A stretch of 31,657 nucleotides of DNA from Firmicutes bacterium UBA5559 (GCA_002425705.1 DIMT01000028.1:2685-34341); one strand, 5' to 3'; shown: positions 8,479 through 17,177, counted from the stretch's first letter. Translations and numbers: made by a program. The notes: a model not told the origin generated them from the letters alone.

Positions 8479-8506
8479 ATTATACTCCAAATCCGTGAAT
8501 TTTCAA
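8479..8506 (-). promoter_or_regulatory. Sigma-A promoter for ackA
   Basis: On the minus strand TTGAAA (8501-8506) and TATAAT (8479-8484) are separated by 16 bp, about 60 nt before the ackA start. This separates ackA transcription from the tmcAL operon upstream. Confidence 0.75.
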
Positions 8507-8556
8507 GAATTTTCCTGATTAATTCCCGATTAAATTTATCGGTATTTCTTTTACTC

Positions 8557-9792
8557 TTATAGCTTTTCCTTATGGTAGTAAGGCCTTTGTACAAAATCGG
8601 ATTGACCATACCGATCCAGTCCTGCAGCCAAATTATAGACGTCCGATGCCAGAATATCCAATTCCAGCAAGGGCAGCAATCGATCCTCGTCTCCGATTTC
8701 TTTATTGATATTGGTGATCAGGGGTATCGATGCCCGTTCCTCCTTGCGAATCACCTTCATCAACTCCCGTCCCCGATCATTAAAGGCCAGGATTCGGCCA
8801 TAAAGGAGCTTTTCATTCAGGATCAGGTCCATCCGGTTTTTGGTCAGACCCATCAGACCCTGAAACAACATTCGCTTGACCCTGGTTTCCGCATACCGGC
8901 GGCTCTTAACCTGCTGTATCAGAGATAGCAGATTCGGACTGGTTCTCATAAATTTTGCAAATCGGTTTTCCAATCCTTCTCCTGCCGAATAAATTTCTGA
9001 CAGTGCGTTTTCATCCTGCTGCAGCAACCGGTAAAAGACCAGGGAGGCAAAATCCTCGAGAAAGACCGGTTTCCCCGCCTCTTTCAGGATTTCCCAGGTG
9101 GCTTCCGGTATGTAGGGTTGGATGGGTTCCCCTCCTTTGACCATATTCCTCAGGCAGGTGGCGCTGGCTATGTTTCCAAAGGGAATTTCGTCATGGTACC
9201 CCGGCCCTTTTCTTTTTACAGCTGCCGGCTGGATGCTGCTTTTTGTCAGAATCAGATGCCTCAGATACTCGATGGCCAGGATGTTATTGGGCTTATCCAT
9301 CTGTTCCCCGAGTACAAGCCCCCCCGATTCTTCCACCGCCCGCTGCCGGGCTGCCCCGTAGGAAAGGCCTTCTAATGAAGCGCTCCGAAGGGCCTGACGG
9401 TAGGGCTCTTCTTCAAGGGCGGTGATTTCAGCAATTTTTCCCAGGACAGCCAGATCCGGTTCTTCCGCCCCGAAGGAAAGATGAGTCACCATGCCAAGGC
9501 CATTTAAGATTTCTACAGCTCCCCGGGCAAACAGCCCGGAATGATTGCAGGCAAAGGCAAAAGGCAGTTCCAGGACCAGGTCTGCCCCATTGGCCACGGC
9601 CATCCGGCTTCGCATCCATTTGTCTGCCATGGCCGGTTCTCCTCGCTGAAGAAAATTTCCACTCATGACAGCCACTACAAAATCGGCCCCCGTAATCTCT
9701 CTGGTTTGTTCCAGCTGATACAGGTGGCCGTTGTGGAATGGATTATATTCTGCTATGATTCCAGCAACCTTCATGGTTTTTCGTGCCGACAA
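8557..9792 (-). CDS. tmcAL: tRNA(Met) cytidine acetate ligase (YlbM family)
   Basis: TmcAL activates acetate with ATP to form N4-acetylcytidine at the wobble position of elongator tRNA-Met. The N-terminus GIIAEYNPFHNGHL holds the nucleotidyltransferase HxGH signature, followed by the family segment VAVMSGNFLQRGEPA. Length 411 fits. Two starts are possible: TTG at 9790-9792 with AAGGAG 10 nt upstream, or an internal ATG at 9772-9774 that removes six residues but lies about 28 nt from the ribosome site. Spacing favours TTG. It is the last gene of the yloU-recG-rsmD-coaD cluster, 7 nt after the coiled-coil gene. Use of acetate as substrate makes the next-door ackA a sensible metabolic neighbour (inference). 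Confidence 0.92.
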   Translation of the reverse strand: MSARKTMKVAGIIAEYNPFHNGHLYQLEQTREITGADFVVAVMSGNFLQRGEPAMADKWMRSRMAVANGADLVLELPFAFACNHSGLFARGAVEILNGLGMVTHLSFGAEEPDLAVLGKIAEITALEEEPYRQALRSASLEGLSYGAARQRAVEESGGLVLGEQMDKPNNILAIEYLRHLILTKSSIQPAAVKRKGPGYHDEIPFGNIASATCLRNMVKGGEPIQPYIPEATWEILKEAGKPVFLEDFASLVFYRLLQQDENALSEIYSAGEGLENRFAKFMRTSPNLLSLIQQVKSRRYAETRVKRMLFQGLMGLTKNRMDLILNEKLLYGRILAFNDRGRELMKVIRKEERASIPLITNINKEIGDEDRLLPLLELDILASDVYNLAAGLDRYGQSDFVQRPYYHKEKL

Positions 9793-9799
9793 CAGGAAA

Positions 9800-10330
9800 T
9801 CACTCCTTGATGTCCATCTGGGTGTTGTAGGCCAGATCTTTTATTTCAGAACGGTTGGCGGAGATGGTACAACTGATGGTGTCAAAGGTTTTTTCCACAT
9901 TACCCACCATGGTCAGAAAATATTCGGCATTCATCAGTTCCATCTTCTCCTGGAAGTTGAACAGGATGCCGTCAATATAATCAAAAGTGCTCAATTTCAG
10001 CTGTTTAGCCGTAGCTTCTGCATTCCGGAGGATTTCCTCTGCCCGGGCTTTGGCCTTCAGTGTGATTTCATCGTTTTCGACCAGTATTTCCGATTGACGC
10101 CGGGCATCCTTCAGTACGGTTTCATATTCGCTCTTGGCTTCGTCCAGAATGCGCTGCCGTTCGGATTTAATCCATTTGGCCTGTTCCATTTCTTCCGGAA
10201 GCTCCGACCGTATTTCCTTGACGATTTCCAAAACCTCATCCGGATCCACCATGATTTTCCCCGTTAGGATCAACCCCGTTCCGGTTTCCATAATTTCTTC
10301 CAACTCATCCAATAATTCTAAAATCTTCAT
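9800..10330 (-). CDS. Conserved coiled-coil protein of the coaD-tmcAL interval, function unknown
   Basis: The soluble protein of about 176 residues is rich in Glu/Lys/Ala, with a long helix (about 45-115) containing AKARAEEILRNAEATAKQ, reminiscent of F-type ATP synthase b-subunits or DivIVA-like coils. No membrane segment or catalytic motif is visible. Similar proteins between coaD and tmcAL in Clostridia are often labelled ATPase, but no Walker motif is seen here. The ATG at 10328-10330 overlaps the coaD stop by one base, with GGGGG 7 nt upstream; a GTG one codon earlier is the alternative. Conserved placement suggests a real, co-translated gene. Its function cannot be assigned. Confidence 0.8.
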   Translation of the reverse strand: MKILELLDELEEIMETGTGLILTGKIMVDPDEVLEIVKEIRSELPEEMEQAKWIKSERQRILDEAKSEYETVLKDARRQSEILVENDEITLKAKARAEEILRNAEATAKQLKLSTFDYIDGILFNFQEKMELMNAEYFLTMVGNVEKTFDTISCTISANRSEIKDLAYNTQMDIKE

Positions 10331-10821
10331 CACTTTACCCCCTGTTTTCTGAGAATCATATGATTAAGAACGGTTTCCGGAACCAGCCCCGAAACATCTC
10401 CGTTCAGGGAAAACACTTCCTTGATCATACTGGAACTGATAAAAGAATAATTCGGGTTCGTCATCAGAAATATGGTTTCAACATTTTTTTTGTAGAGACG
10501 GGCATTCATTTGAGCCATCTGAATTTCGTATTCGAAGTCCATGGTGGCCCGGAGCCCCCGGACAACGATGTCAAAGCCGTTATTGTTCACATAATCGGCC
10601 AGTAATCCGGAAAAGGTTACAACATTGATATTCTGCATATCTTTGATTTCCTGTTCGATCAGCCATTTCCGTTCTTCTATGGAGAAGTAGGGGATTTTCT
10701 GTGGATTGCCGATGACACCCACCACCAGTTCGTCACAGAGATTGGCAGCCCGGTAAATCAGATCCAGGTGGCCGTTGGTCAATGGATCAAAGGAGCCTGC
10801 ATATAGTGCTTTTTTTCCCAT
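10330..10821 (-). CDS. coaD: Phosphopantetheine adenylyltransferase
   Basis: CoaD transfers AMP to 4'-phosphopantetheine, the penultimate step of coenzyme A synthesis. LYAGSFDPLTNGHLDLI near the N-terminus has the (T/H)xGH nucleotidyltransferase motif, and ISSSMIKEV near residue 125 is the second signature. I placed the start at ATG 10819-10821 (MGKKALYAG, 163 residues) because AAAGGA lies 6 nt upstream and this matches family length. The frame is open 33 nt further upstream, but those codons have no suitable ribosome site. It is co-directional with rsmD, as is common in bacteria. Confidence 0.96.
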   Translation of the reverse strand: MGKKALYAGSFDPLTNGHLDLIYRAANLCDELVVGVIGNPQKIPYFSIEERKWLIEQEIKDMQNINVVTFSGLLADYVNNNGFDIVVRGLRATMDFEYEIQMAQMNARLYKKNVETIFLMTNPNYSFISSSMIKEVFSLNGDVSGLVPETVLNHMILRKQGVK

Positions 10822-10886
10822 GGTCATTCCTTTCATACTCAATAATTGCAACACTATTCTACCATAAGGCCTGAATGGTGACCATC

Positions 10887-11435
10887 TTAATTTTCACTTT
10901 TCCCGAATAAACTGATCCGGATGGTGCCATATCTTTTATCTTGAAACATCATATAACTGCCAATTTCTTCCTTCAGGTCTTCCCTTGCTCCCCTTTCTGC
11001 TACAATGACTCCGTCATCCTGAAGCAGGTCCAGCTCGCTGATCTTCCGGATGCAGTTTTCCAGAAGATCTTTTTGATAGGGAGGATCCAGCAGGATAATA
11101 TCCGCTTTTTCCCGGATTCTTCCCAGATTGTCGGCATAATCTCCTGCCAGTAAGACCCCCTGGTCTTCTACCCCACAATGTTTGATATTTTCCCGGATCA
11201 GGGATATGCTTTCCCTGGAACGATCACAGAAATAGCACCGGGCAGCCCCTCTGCTGATAGCTTCCAGCCCCAGATTCCCCGTACCGGAAAAAAGGTCTAT
11301 TACCACGGCATCCTCCGTATATTGCTGCAGCATGTTGAATATGGCTTCTTTAACTTTATCGGTGGTGGGACGAATGGAATTGTCCCGAGGGGCAGATAAT
11401 TTTCTCCCTTTCAATTTTCCGGCTATGATTCTCAT
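10887..11435 (-). CDS. rsmD: 16S rRNA (guanine966-N2)-methyltransferase
   Basis: RsmD methylates G966 of 16S rRNA using S-adenosylmethionine. The SAM-binding motif DLFSGTGNLGLEAISRG (about residues 47-63) and the catalytic DPPY (117-120) are intact. I favour the ATG at 11433-11435, giving the canonical MRIIAGKLKGR and 182 residues, with GGGAAGG 4 nt upstream. A longer form starting about 30 nt earlier (MNQPEREGL..., with AGGA about 11 nt upstream) cannot be excluded. It lies between recG and coaD. Confidence 0.95.
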   Translation of the reverse strand: MRIIAGKLKGRKLSAPRDNSIRPTTDKVKEAIFNMLQQYTEDAVVIDLFSGTGNLGLEAISRGAARCYFCDRSRESISLIRENIKHCGVEDQGVLLAGDYADNLGRIREKADIILLDPPYQKDLLENCIRKISELDLLQDDGVIVAERGAREDLKEEIGSYMMFQDKRYGTIRISLFGKSEN

Positions 11436-11475
11436 AAGGCCTTCCCTTTCTGGCTGGTTCATCAATATTTTTATC

Positions 11476-13527
11476 CTATAGTTGTATCGAACCCTCGTCT
11501 TCCCAGTTGAAAAGACGATTTAATTCCTGTAACAGTTCCTGGTGCTCCGGATTTAATAATTCAGGATCCCTTTCAAGAAGCAGAGTCGCTTCATCCCGGG
11601 CTTTTTCCATAATAGGCCGGTGGCGTATAAGGTCGGCGATCTTCAGCGTTGGAAGACCGTGCTGCCTGGTACCGAAAAACTCCCCTGGTCCCCGAAGTTC
11701 CAAATCTTTTTCTGCAATGTAAAAACCATCTCCTGATTCCGTCATGATTTTCACACGGGCCTCCGCGACTTTGCTGTTACCGCCAACAATCAGCATACAA
11801 GCGGACGGATGAGGTCCCCTTCCAACCCGGCCCCGGAGCTGATGAAGCTGGGCAAGGCCGAACCTTTCTGCATTTTCAACAATCATCACGGTTGCATTAG
11901 GCACGTTGACCCCCACTTCGATGACTACCGTTGACACCAGCGCATGAATTCGACCCCCATAAAAGTCTTCCATGATGCGATTTTTCTCTTCTGTTTTCAT
12001 CCCCCCGTGAAGCAGCCCCACCTGATAATCCGGCCATTTTTTTGTCAGTTCTTCGTATGTTTCTTCTGCTGACAGGCAGGAAATCTCTTCGGATTCCTGA
12101 ATCAGGGGAGTCACGATATAAACCTGACGCCCTGCTTGGATCTCCTTCTCCGCATAATTGTAAGCCTTTTCTCTCCTGTTGCTGTTGATGCCATAGGTTT
12201 TCACCGGTTTTCTTCCCGGGGGAAGCTCATCCACAATGGAAATATCCAGGTCACCATAGAGGATTACTGCAAGAGTCCTCGGAATTGGTGTCGCCGTCAT
12301 GACAAGAACATCCGGCATCCAGCCCTTCTCGGTCAGCCTGGATCGCTGAGTTACTCCAAAACGGTGCTGTTCGTCGGTGATCACCAACCCCAATTGTTGA
12401 AACTCCACCCGTTCCTGAAGGATGGCGTGAGTCCCCGTTACCACATCAATGGTTCCCTTAGCCAGTCCTTCCAATGTTTTTCTGCGCTCGGAGGCGGTCA
12501 GCCCACTGCCCAGATAGGCCACCCGGATCCCAAAGGCAGAAAAATCTTTTGTCAGGCTTTCCAGATGCTGCCGGGCGAGAATCTCCGTCGGTGCCATGAA
12601 AGCCGCCTGAAATCCGCTATTTACGGCCTTCCAGATCGCCGCTTCAGCCAGGACAGTCTTGCCGGAACCCACATCTCCCTGAAGGAGACGATTCATGGGG
12701 TATCCGCTTTCCATGTCCTGATAGATTTCGCTCAGCGCTTTTTTCTGCGCACCAGTCATGGGAAAAGGCAAGGACTGGGTGAAGCTTTCCCCGTCCGCTG
12801 TTTTTTTGATGGATTCATCGAATTTTCGCTGGTCTCTCGTCCGTTTTAAAGTTGTCAGCCCCAGCTGAAGAAGGAATAGCTCTTCAAAAATCAGTCGATA
12901 CCGCCCTTGTTTCAGGGAATCTTTGCCGGGGGGCTGATGAAGAGCTTCCATGGCATATCGATGACTGCACAACCGCTGCCTTTCCCTGCATGGTGCCGGC
13001 AGTACTTCCGGCAGATCCGAAATTTCCGAAAGGGCTGCCCGGGTCCATTTCCGCATATCCTTCTGGGATAGTCCTGCGGCCAGGGGGTACAAGGGCAGAA
13101 TACCCGGTGCTTCGTCTTCAGAGGCTTCTGAAAATTCGGGATGGATCATCTGTAACCCGGCCAAAGAAGCCGTGACCCGACCGTAAAAATCGTAGACTCG
13201 GCCCTTTTTGAAAAAACCGGTCAAATAGCGGGCATTAAAAAAAACCACCTCCAGGATGCCGGTGGCATCTTCCACCTGGAGACGGATCGGCTGTTTTTTC
13301 ACCGGGTAAGGATTTCCGGAAACAAGTCTGATGACTTTCCCCCGAATCTGAAAATCCTGATCCTTCTGCAGCTGGCCAATGGGCGTAAAGGTTGTCCGAT
13401 CCTGATAGGCTCTGGGATAATGTTCAAGCAAATCCCGGACAGATCCGATTCCAACTCGTTTCAAGGCTTCTGCCTTTTTCGGTCCCACACCAGACAACTT
13501 CCGGACGTCTGTGCTTCCTGTGATCAT
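11476..13527 (-). CDS. recG: ATP-dependent DNA helicase RecG
   Basis: RecG remodels stalled replication forks and branched recombination intermediates. The 683-residue protein has a wedge/OB domain (about 1-150, with helix-hairpin-like GVGPKKAEALKRVGI at 13-27), Walker A GDVGSGKT at 284-291, the DEQH box at 385-388, TATPIPRTL, and the C-terminal helicase motif QLRGRVGRG. Length is normal. The ATG overlaps the yloU stop by 4 nt (ATGA), with GAGG 7 nt upstream, so it is coupled to yloU. Confidence 0.97.
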   Translation of the reverse strand: MITGSTDVRKLSGVGPKKAEALKRVGIGSVRDLLEHYPRAYQDRTTFTPIGQLQKDQDFQIRGKVIRLVSGNPYPVKKQPIRLQVEDATGILEVVFFNARYLTGFFKKGRVYDFYGRVTASLAGLQMIHPEFSEASEDEAPGILPLYPLAAGLSQKDMRKWTRAALSEISDLPEVLPAPCRERQRLCSHRYAMEALHQPPGKDSLKQGRYRLIFEELFLLQLGLTTLKRTRDQRKFDESIKKTADGESFTQSLPFPMTGAQKKALSEIYQDMESGYPMNRLLQGDVGSGKTVLAEAAIWKAVNSGFQAAFMAPTEILARQHLESLTKDFSAFGIRVAYLGSGLTASERRKTLEGLAKGTIDVVTGTHAILQERVEFQQLGLVITDEQHRFGVTQRSRLTEKGWMPDVLVMTATPIPRTLAVILYGDLDISIVDELPPGRKPVKTYGINSNRREKAYNYAEKEIQAGRQVYIVTPLIQESEEISCLSAEETYEELTKKWPDYQVGLLHGGMKTEEKNRIMEDFYGGRIHALVSTVVIEVGVNVPNATVMIVENAERFGLAQLHQLRGRVGRGPHPSACMLIVGGNSKVAEARVKIMTESGDGFYIAEKDLELRGPGEFFGTRQHGLPTLKIADLIRHRPIMEKARDEATLLLERDPELLNPEHQELLQELNRLFNWEDEGSIQL

Positions 13528-13913
13528 CGACGAACCTCAATATTCCTTTTTGCCACCTGTTTGGAGACCATGCCAGTGACAATAACAGCAACGCTGTTCA
13601 GATCGATGTCGGTATACTGTTTAACCCTCTCCTGAATGCTGTCTAAAAGTTGGTTCGTAACAGCGCCGATGCTGGTTCCGAAACGAACCACGACATAGAC
13701 CCGGATATCAATACCCTTCTGTCCGTTGGTGATTTCCAGGTGATTCAACTCATCCTGTCCCCCGATGCGGGATACCAGCCCCGGGACCTTTCCCTTGTGG
13801 GAAGAGATCCACACACGGCCCTTCAGCCGCTTTACTTCTTCCAGTATGATCCGGCCGATAACCGGTTTTTCAATGGTGATGGTTCCTTCTTCCGTTTCAA
13901 TCTTATGAAGCAA
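13524..13913 (-). CDS. Asp23/Gls24 family envelope-stress protein (YloU-like)
   Basis: The 129-residue protein has the Asp23 fold signature: GTITIEKPVIGRIILEEV at the N-terminus, then an internal segment with IDIRVYVVVRFGTSIG, and the NSVAVIVTGM strand. Members are abundant envelope-associated proteins of unclear biochemical role in Bacillota. The start is TTG at 13911-13913, with AAAGG 9 nt upstream; the shorter alternative would cut into the conserved N-terminus. It overlaps recG by 4 nt. In the related B. subtilis locus yloU is followed by yloV (DAK-domain, fatty-acid-kinase-like), which is missing here. Confidence 0.88.
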   Translation of the reverse strand: MLHKIETEEGTITIEKPVIGRIILEEVKRLKGRVWISSHKGKVPGLVSRIGGQDELNHLEITNGQKGIDIRVYVVVRFGTSIGAVTNQLLDSIQERVKQYTDIDLNSVAVIVTGMVSKQVAKRNIEVRR

Positions 13914-13946
13914 TGATGGCCACCTTTCCTTTTTTCCTTTTCAACC

Positions 13947-13975
13947 ATTTTAACACATAAAAAAAAGACCTGCAA
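13947..13975 (-). promoter_or_regulatory. Probable promoter of the yloU-recG operon, overlapping the rpmB terminator
   Basis: On the minus strand TTGCAG (13970-13975) and TAAAAT (13947-13952, with an extended TG at -15/-14) are spaced 17 bp. The -35 hexamer lies within the terminator stem-loop of rpmB. Only 50 bp separate the terminator from the yloU start, leaving no other obvious place for a promoter. Confidence 0.5.
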
Positions 13976-13983
13976 TGCAGGTC
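13958..13983 (-). terminator. Rho-independent terminator of rpmB
   Basis: A perfect stem GACCTGC (13967-13973)/GCAGGTC (13977-13983) with a 3-nt loop is followed on the minus strand by a run of T (complement of the A-run 13958-13966). It sits 14 nt after the rpmB stop codon. Confidence 0.88.
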
Positions 13984-13997
13984 TTTCGCTTATTGGT

Positions 13998-14189
13998 TTA
14001 GATGGCACGGTTCACTTTGTTTGATCGGATGCATCTTGTACAAACATTAGCTCTTCGAACACTTCCGTTTTCAAGAACTCTGACTGTCTGAATGTTTGCA
14101 TTCCACTTTCTTCTAGTGTGTCTGTTGGAATGGGATACACTATTGCCGGAAACCTGGCCTTTACCACAAATTTCACATTTTCTTGACAT
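13998..14189 (-). CDS. rpmB: 50S ribosomal protein L28
   Basis: This 63-residue large-subunit protein starts MSRKCEICGKG and contains the L28 segment SHSNRHTRRKWNANIQ. The cysteine pairs CEIC (5-8) and CTRC mark the zinc-binding form. I chose the ATG at 14187-14189, 8 nt after AAAGGAGG; an in-frame GTG three codons upstream lies inside the ribosome site itself and is unlikely. It has its own promoter and terminator and precedes the yloU-recG operon, a classic Bacillota neighbourhood. Confidence 0.96.
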   Translation of the reverse strand: MSRKCEICGKGQVSGNSVSHSNRHTRRKWNANIQTVRVLENGSVRRANVCTRCIRSNKVNRAI

Positions 14190-14263
14190 CTGCCGCACCT
14201 CCTTTATATCTTAAGCTATTCGCTGTTTATCCTTAAGTGATGGAATTGATTCGAACAATCGAT

Positions 14264-14293
14264 ATTATACCACAGTTATCGCAAATAACACAA
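14264..14293 (-). promoter_or_regulatory. Promoter of rpmB
   Basis: On the minus strand TATAAT (14264-14269) carries an extended -10 TGG just upstream, with TTGTGT (14288-14293) 18 bp away. It lies about 75 nt before the rpmB start and just after the nrdG stop, so rpmB is independent of nrdDG. Confidence 0.7.
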
Positions 14294-14316
14294 GATTTTT
14301 TTTTAATATTATAAAA

Positions 14317-14832
14317 TTAACTTCGAAGAACCATTTCACCCGCTTCCGATGACGCTTTCAGGTCAATAAAACGCTGATTCCTGCTGCCTCGGAAAGGGAT
14401 GGATAAATCCTTTTGGTCCTCCAGAAAAGGTCCGTCTATCAAATAGTCCAGCACCTCCAGCAGGCTCCCTACCGCCGGAACAGCCTGCCTCTTTTCCTGA
14501 AGCTCTTCTAAAGTATATCCGGTAAAGGAAAGAATGTCCAGTTCCGGATTGATCTTTCGGATTCCCAGGGCCAGCTGATAAAAGGCTTCCGGCTGGCAAA
14601 AGGGTTCTCCTCCGCTGAAGGTAATGCCGGAAACCAATGGATTGACAGCAACAGCTTCCAGAATCTTTTCCGGAGAGCAGAGATAACCTCCCTCAAAGTC
14701 ATGGGTTCCCGGGTTATGACAGCCGGGGCAACGGTGGGGGCATCCCTGGGCAAAGATCACGAAGCGGATTCCCGGGCCGTCAACAATCGACTCTCTTATG
14801 ACTCCGGCGATCCTCAGTTTGTTCTCTTCCAT
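14317..14832 (-). CDS. nrdG: Anaerobic ribonucleoside-triphosphate reductase activating protein
   Basis: This radical-SAM activase installs the glycyl radical on NrdD. The [4Fe-4S]/SAM motif CPHRCPGC supplies C31, C35 and C38, and TFSGGEPFCQP follows, as expected. At 171 residues it is of normal length. Its ATG overlaps the nrdD stop by one base (TAATG), showing a coupled two-gene operon under the promoter and NrdR sites upstream of nrdD. Confidence 0.95.
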   Translation of the reverse strand: MEENKLRIAGVIRESIVDGPGIRFVIFAQGCPHRCPGCHNPGTHDFEGGYLCSPEKILEAVAVNPLVSGITFSGGEPFCQPEAFYQLALGIRKINPELDILSFTGYTLEELQEKRQAVPAVGSLLEVLDYLIDGPFLEDQKDLSIPFRGSRNQRFIDLKASSEAGEMVLRS

Positions 14833-17177
14833 TACAGAACCTCAAATCCTTCCTGAGTCACGTGAGTCACCCGGTCCTTTTCTTCCTTGGATTTTGCGTC
14901 GTTCCAATGATCCATGGTCCCTACCAGATAACCGGTGATTCGGCGGATCCGTTCAAAGCCCATATCTCCCGAATCTTCTTTTCGGTTGCACTGGGGGCAT
15001 TCATTGTCGATGATTCCTGTATAGCCGCAAACCGGATCCCGGTCCACCGGATGGTTGATGGAACCGTAGCCAATGCCGCTTTCTTTCATGCAGCGAACGA
15101 TTCTCTCAAAGGCATCCAGATTTTTCTGGGGATCTCCGTCCAACTCCACGTAGGTAATATGGCCCGCATTGGTAAGGGCGTGGTATGGCGCCTCCAGGCG
15201 AATCTTATCAAAAGCAGAGATGGGGAAATACACCGGAATATGGAAGGAATTGGTGTAGTATTCCCGATCCGTGACCCCTTCGATGATGCCGAACTTCTTT
15301 TTATCCAGCCGGACGAAACGGCCGGACAAGCCCTCTGCCGGAGTAGCGATCAGCGTATAATTGAATCCGGTAGCCGCCGATAACTCATCCACCTTCTTTT
15401 TCATATAGCCGACAATATTGAGTCCCAGGTTCTGTGCTTCCTGGCTTTCCCCGTGATGCTTGCCGATCAGGGCCTTCAGGGCTTCTGCCAGACCAATGAA
15501 TCCGACCGTCAGGGTCCCGTGCTTCAGCACTTCACCAACGGTGTCGTTGGGTCCCAGCTTATCGGAATCCAGCCAGATCCCCTGCCCCATCAGGAAGGGA
15601 TAATTTTTTACCTTTTTTGCCCCTTGAATCTTATACCGTTCCATCAGCTGATCCGTGACTACCCCAAGCTGACGATCCAGCTCATCAAAGAAAAGTTCCA
15701 GATTCCCGTTGGCTTTGATGGCGATCCTGGGCAGATTAATGGAGGTGAAGCTCAGATTTCCACGGCCGGAGACGACCTGCCTTTTGGGATCATGAACATT
15801 GGCGATGACTCTGGTTCGGCATCCCATATAGGCCACTTCCGTTTCCGGATTTCCCGGCTGATAAAATTTTACATTGAAGGGGGCATCCACAAAGGAAAAA
15901 TTGGGAAACAGTCTCTTGGCCGATACCCGCATGGCCAATTTAAACAAATCGTAGTTGGGATCCTGAGGATTATAATTGACTCCTTCCTTTACCCGGAAGA
16001 TATGAATGGGGAAAATAGCTGTTTCACCATTGCCCAGCCCGGCTTCCGTAGCAAGAAGGATATTTTCAATAATCAGCCGCCCTTCCGGGGATGTATCCAG
16101 GCCGTAATTAATGGAACTGAAGGGAATCTGAGCACCAGCTCTGGAGTGCATGGTGTTCAGATTATGAACAAATGCTTCCATGGCCTGATAGGTGGCTCGA
16201 CGGATTTCCTGATCCGCATACTTTTTGGCCCGTTGCTGCAGTTTGGGGATATCCTTCTCTTCCACCATATCCGCTAATCGGACTGCCTCTTCCTCCCGGT
16301 AAGCATCGTCTTGCTCCATGGTAGGCCGCAGTCCCGACTCCTCTTCGATGGCCCTGCCCATGGCCCGGACCCTTTCCAGACCGTCCTCCACATCATACAG
16401 CAGGTTGATCATTTTACCAAGATTGGTCCAGTACAATTTTTTGTACGATTTTTTAACACCATCCGCCATTCCGTAATCGAAGTTTGGAATGCTTTGTCCT
16501 CCGTGCTGGTCATTCTGATTGGACTGAATAGCAATGCAGGCCAAGGCGGAATAGCTCTGAATATCATTAGGCTCCCTCAGGTATCCGTGTCCAGTGGAAA
16601 ACCCACCTTTGAAAAGCTTCTGGATATCAATCTGACAGCAGGTGGTCGTCAGCGTCAGGAAATCCAGATCATGGATGTGGATGTCCCCGGCCGCATGGGC
16701 TGCCGAGTGGGCTGGATTGAGAACAAACATTTCATAAAACTGCTTCGCACCCTCCGAACCGTATTTCAGCATGGTGCCCATGGCGGTGTCTCCGTCTATA
16801 TTGGCATTTTCCCGTTTGATGTCGTTTTCCGAAGCGTCCTTGAAAGTAAGGTCTTCAAATATCTTCATCAGCCGCATATTCATTTCCCGGACTCTGGTTC
16901 GTTCAGCCCGGTACAGAATGAATTCCTTAGCCGTTCTTGCATGACCATTTTCAATCAGAATCTTTTCCACGGTATCCTGGATTTCTTCAACGGTTGGTGT
17001 ATCCGTCTTTTTTACTTCCGTCAGATACAGTTCCACCTGCCGAGCAAGATACAGGGCCATTTCCCGGTCATTGCCCCCCAAGACCTGAGCAGCCTTATAG
17101 ATGGCATCTGCTATTTTATCGATGTTGAATTCCGATCGACGCCCGTCCCTCTTGATGATTGCCTGTATCTGATTCAT
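14832..17177 (-). CDS. nrdD: Anaerobic (class III) ribonucleoside-triphosphate reductase
   Basis: NrdD makes deoxyribonucleotides under anoxia with a glycyl radical. The 781-residue chain starts with an ATP-cone allosteric domain (about 3-95), then the ten-stranded barrel. The C-terminal RITGYLVG contains the predicted radical glycine G749, preceded by cysteines C717, C727 and C730, probably part of the zinc site. ALTNAGHITYVELDGDP and the AYMGCRTRV segment fit family core regions. GGAGG lies 6 nt before the ATG. No class I or II reductase is present in the window. Confidence 0.96.
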   Translation of the reverse strand: MNQIQAIIKRDGRRSEFNIDKIADAIYKAAQVLGGNDREMALYLARQVELYLTEVKKTDTPTVEEIQDTVEKILIENGHARTAKEFILYRAERTRVREMNMRLMKIFEDLTFKDASENDIKRENANIDGDTAMGTMLKYGSEGAKQFYEMFVLNPAHSAAHAAGDIHIHDLDFLTLTTTCCQIDIQKLFKGGFSTGHGYLREPNDIQSYSALACIAIQSNQNDQHGGQSIPNFDYGMADGVKKSYKKLYWTNLGKMINLLYDVEDGLERVRAMGRAIEEESGLRPTMEQDDAYREEEAVRLADMVEEKDIPKLQQRAKKYADQEIRRATYQAMEAFVHNLNTMHSRAGAQIPFSSINYGLDTSPEGRLIIENILLATEAGLGNGETAIFPIHIFRVKEGVNYNPQDPNYDLFKLAMRVSAKRLFPNFSFVDAPFNVKFYQPGNPETEVAYMGCRTRVIANVHDPKRQVVSGRGNLSFTSINLPRIAIKANGNLELFFDELDRQLGVVTDQLMERYKIQGAKKVKNYPFLMGQGIWLDSDKLGPNDTVGEVLKHGTLTVGFIGLAEALKALIGKHHGESQEAQNLGLNIVGYMKKKVDELSAATGFNYTLIATPAEGLSGRFVRLDKKKFGIIEGVTDREYYTNSFHIPVYFPISAFDKIRLEAPYHALTNAGHITYVELDGDPQKNLDAFERIVRCMKESGIGYGSINHPVDRDPVCGYTGIIDNECPQCNRKEDSGDMGFERIRRITGYLVGTMDHWNDAKSKEEKDRVTHVTQEGFEVL

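Noticed and set aside
8525..8545. CCGAT/ATCGG hairpin after tmcAL, considered as a terminator.
   Set aside because: The stem is only 5 bp and no T-tract follows on the minus strand.
10875..10885. ATGGTGACCAT palindrome just after rsmD, considered as an operator.
   Set aside because: It is an isolated 11-bp palindrome with no good promoter next to it.
14832..15080. Apparent loss of one zinc-site cysteine in NrdD (three cysteines seen near residues 717-730).
   Set aside because: I recall similar three-cysteine C-termini in this NrdD subgroup and cannot show that it is unusual. The glycyl-radical motif is intact.
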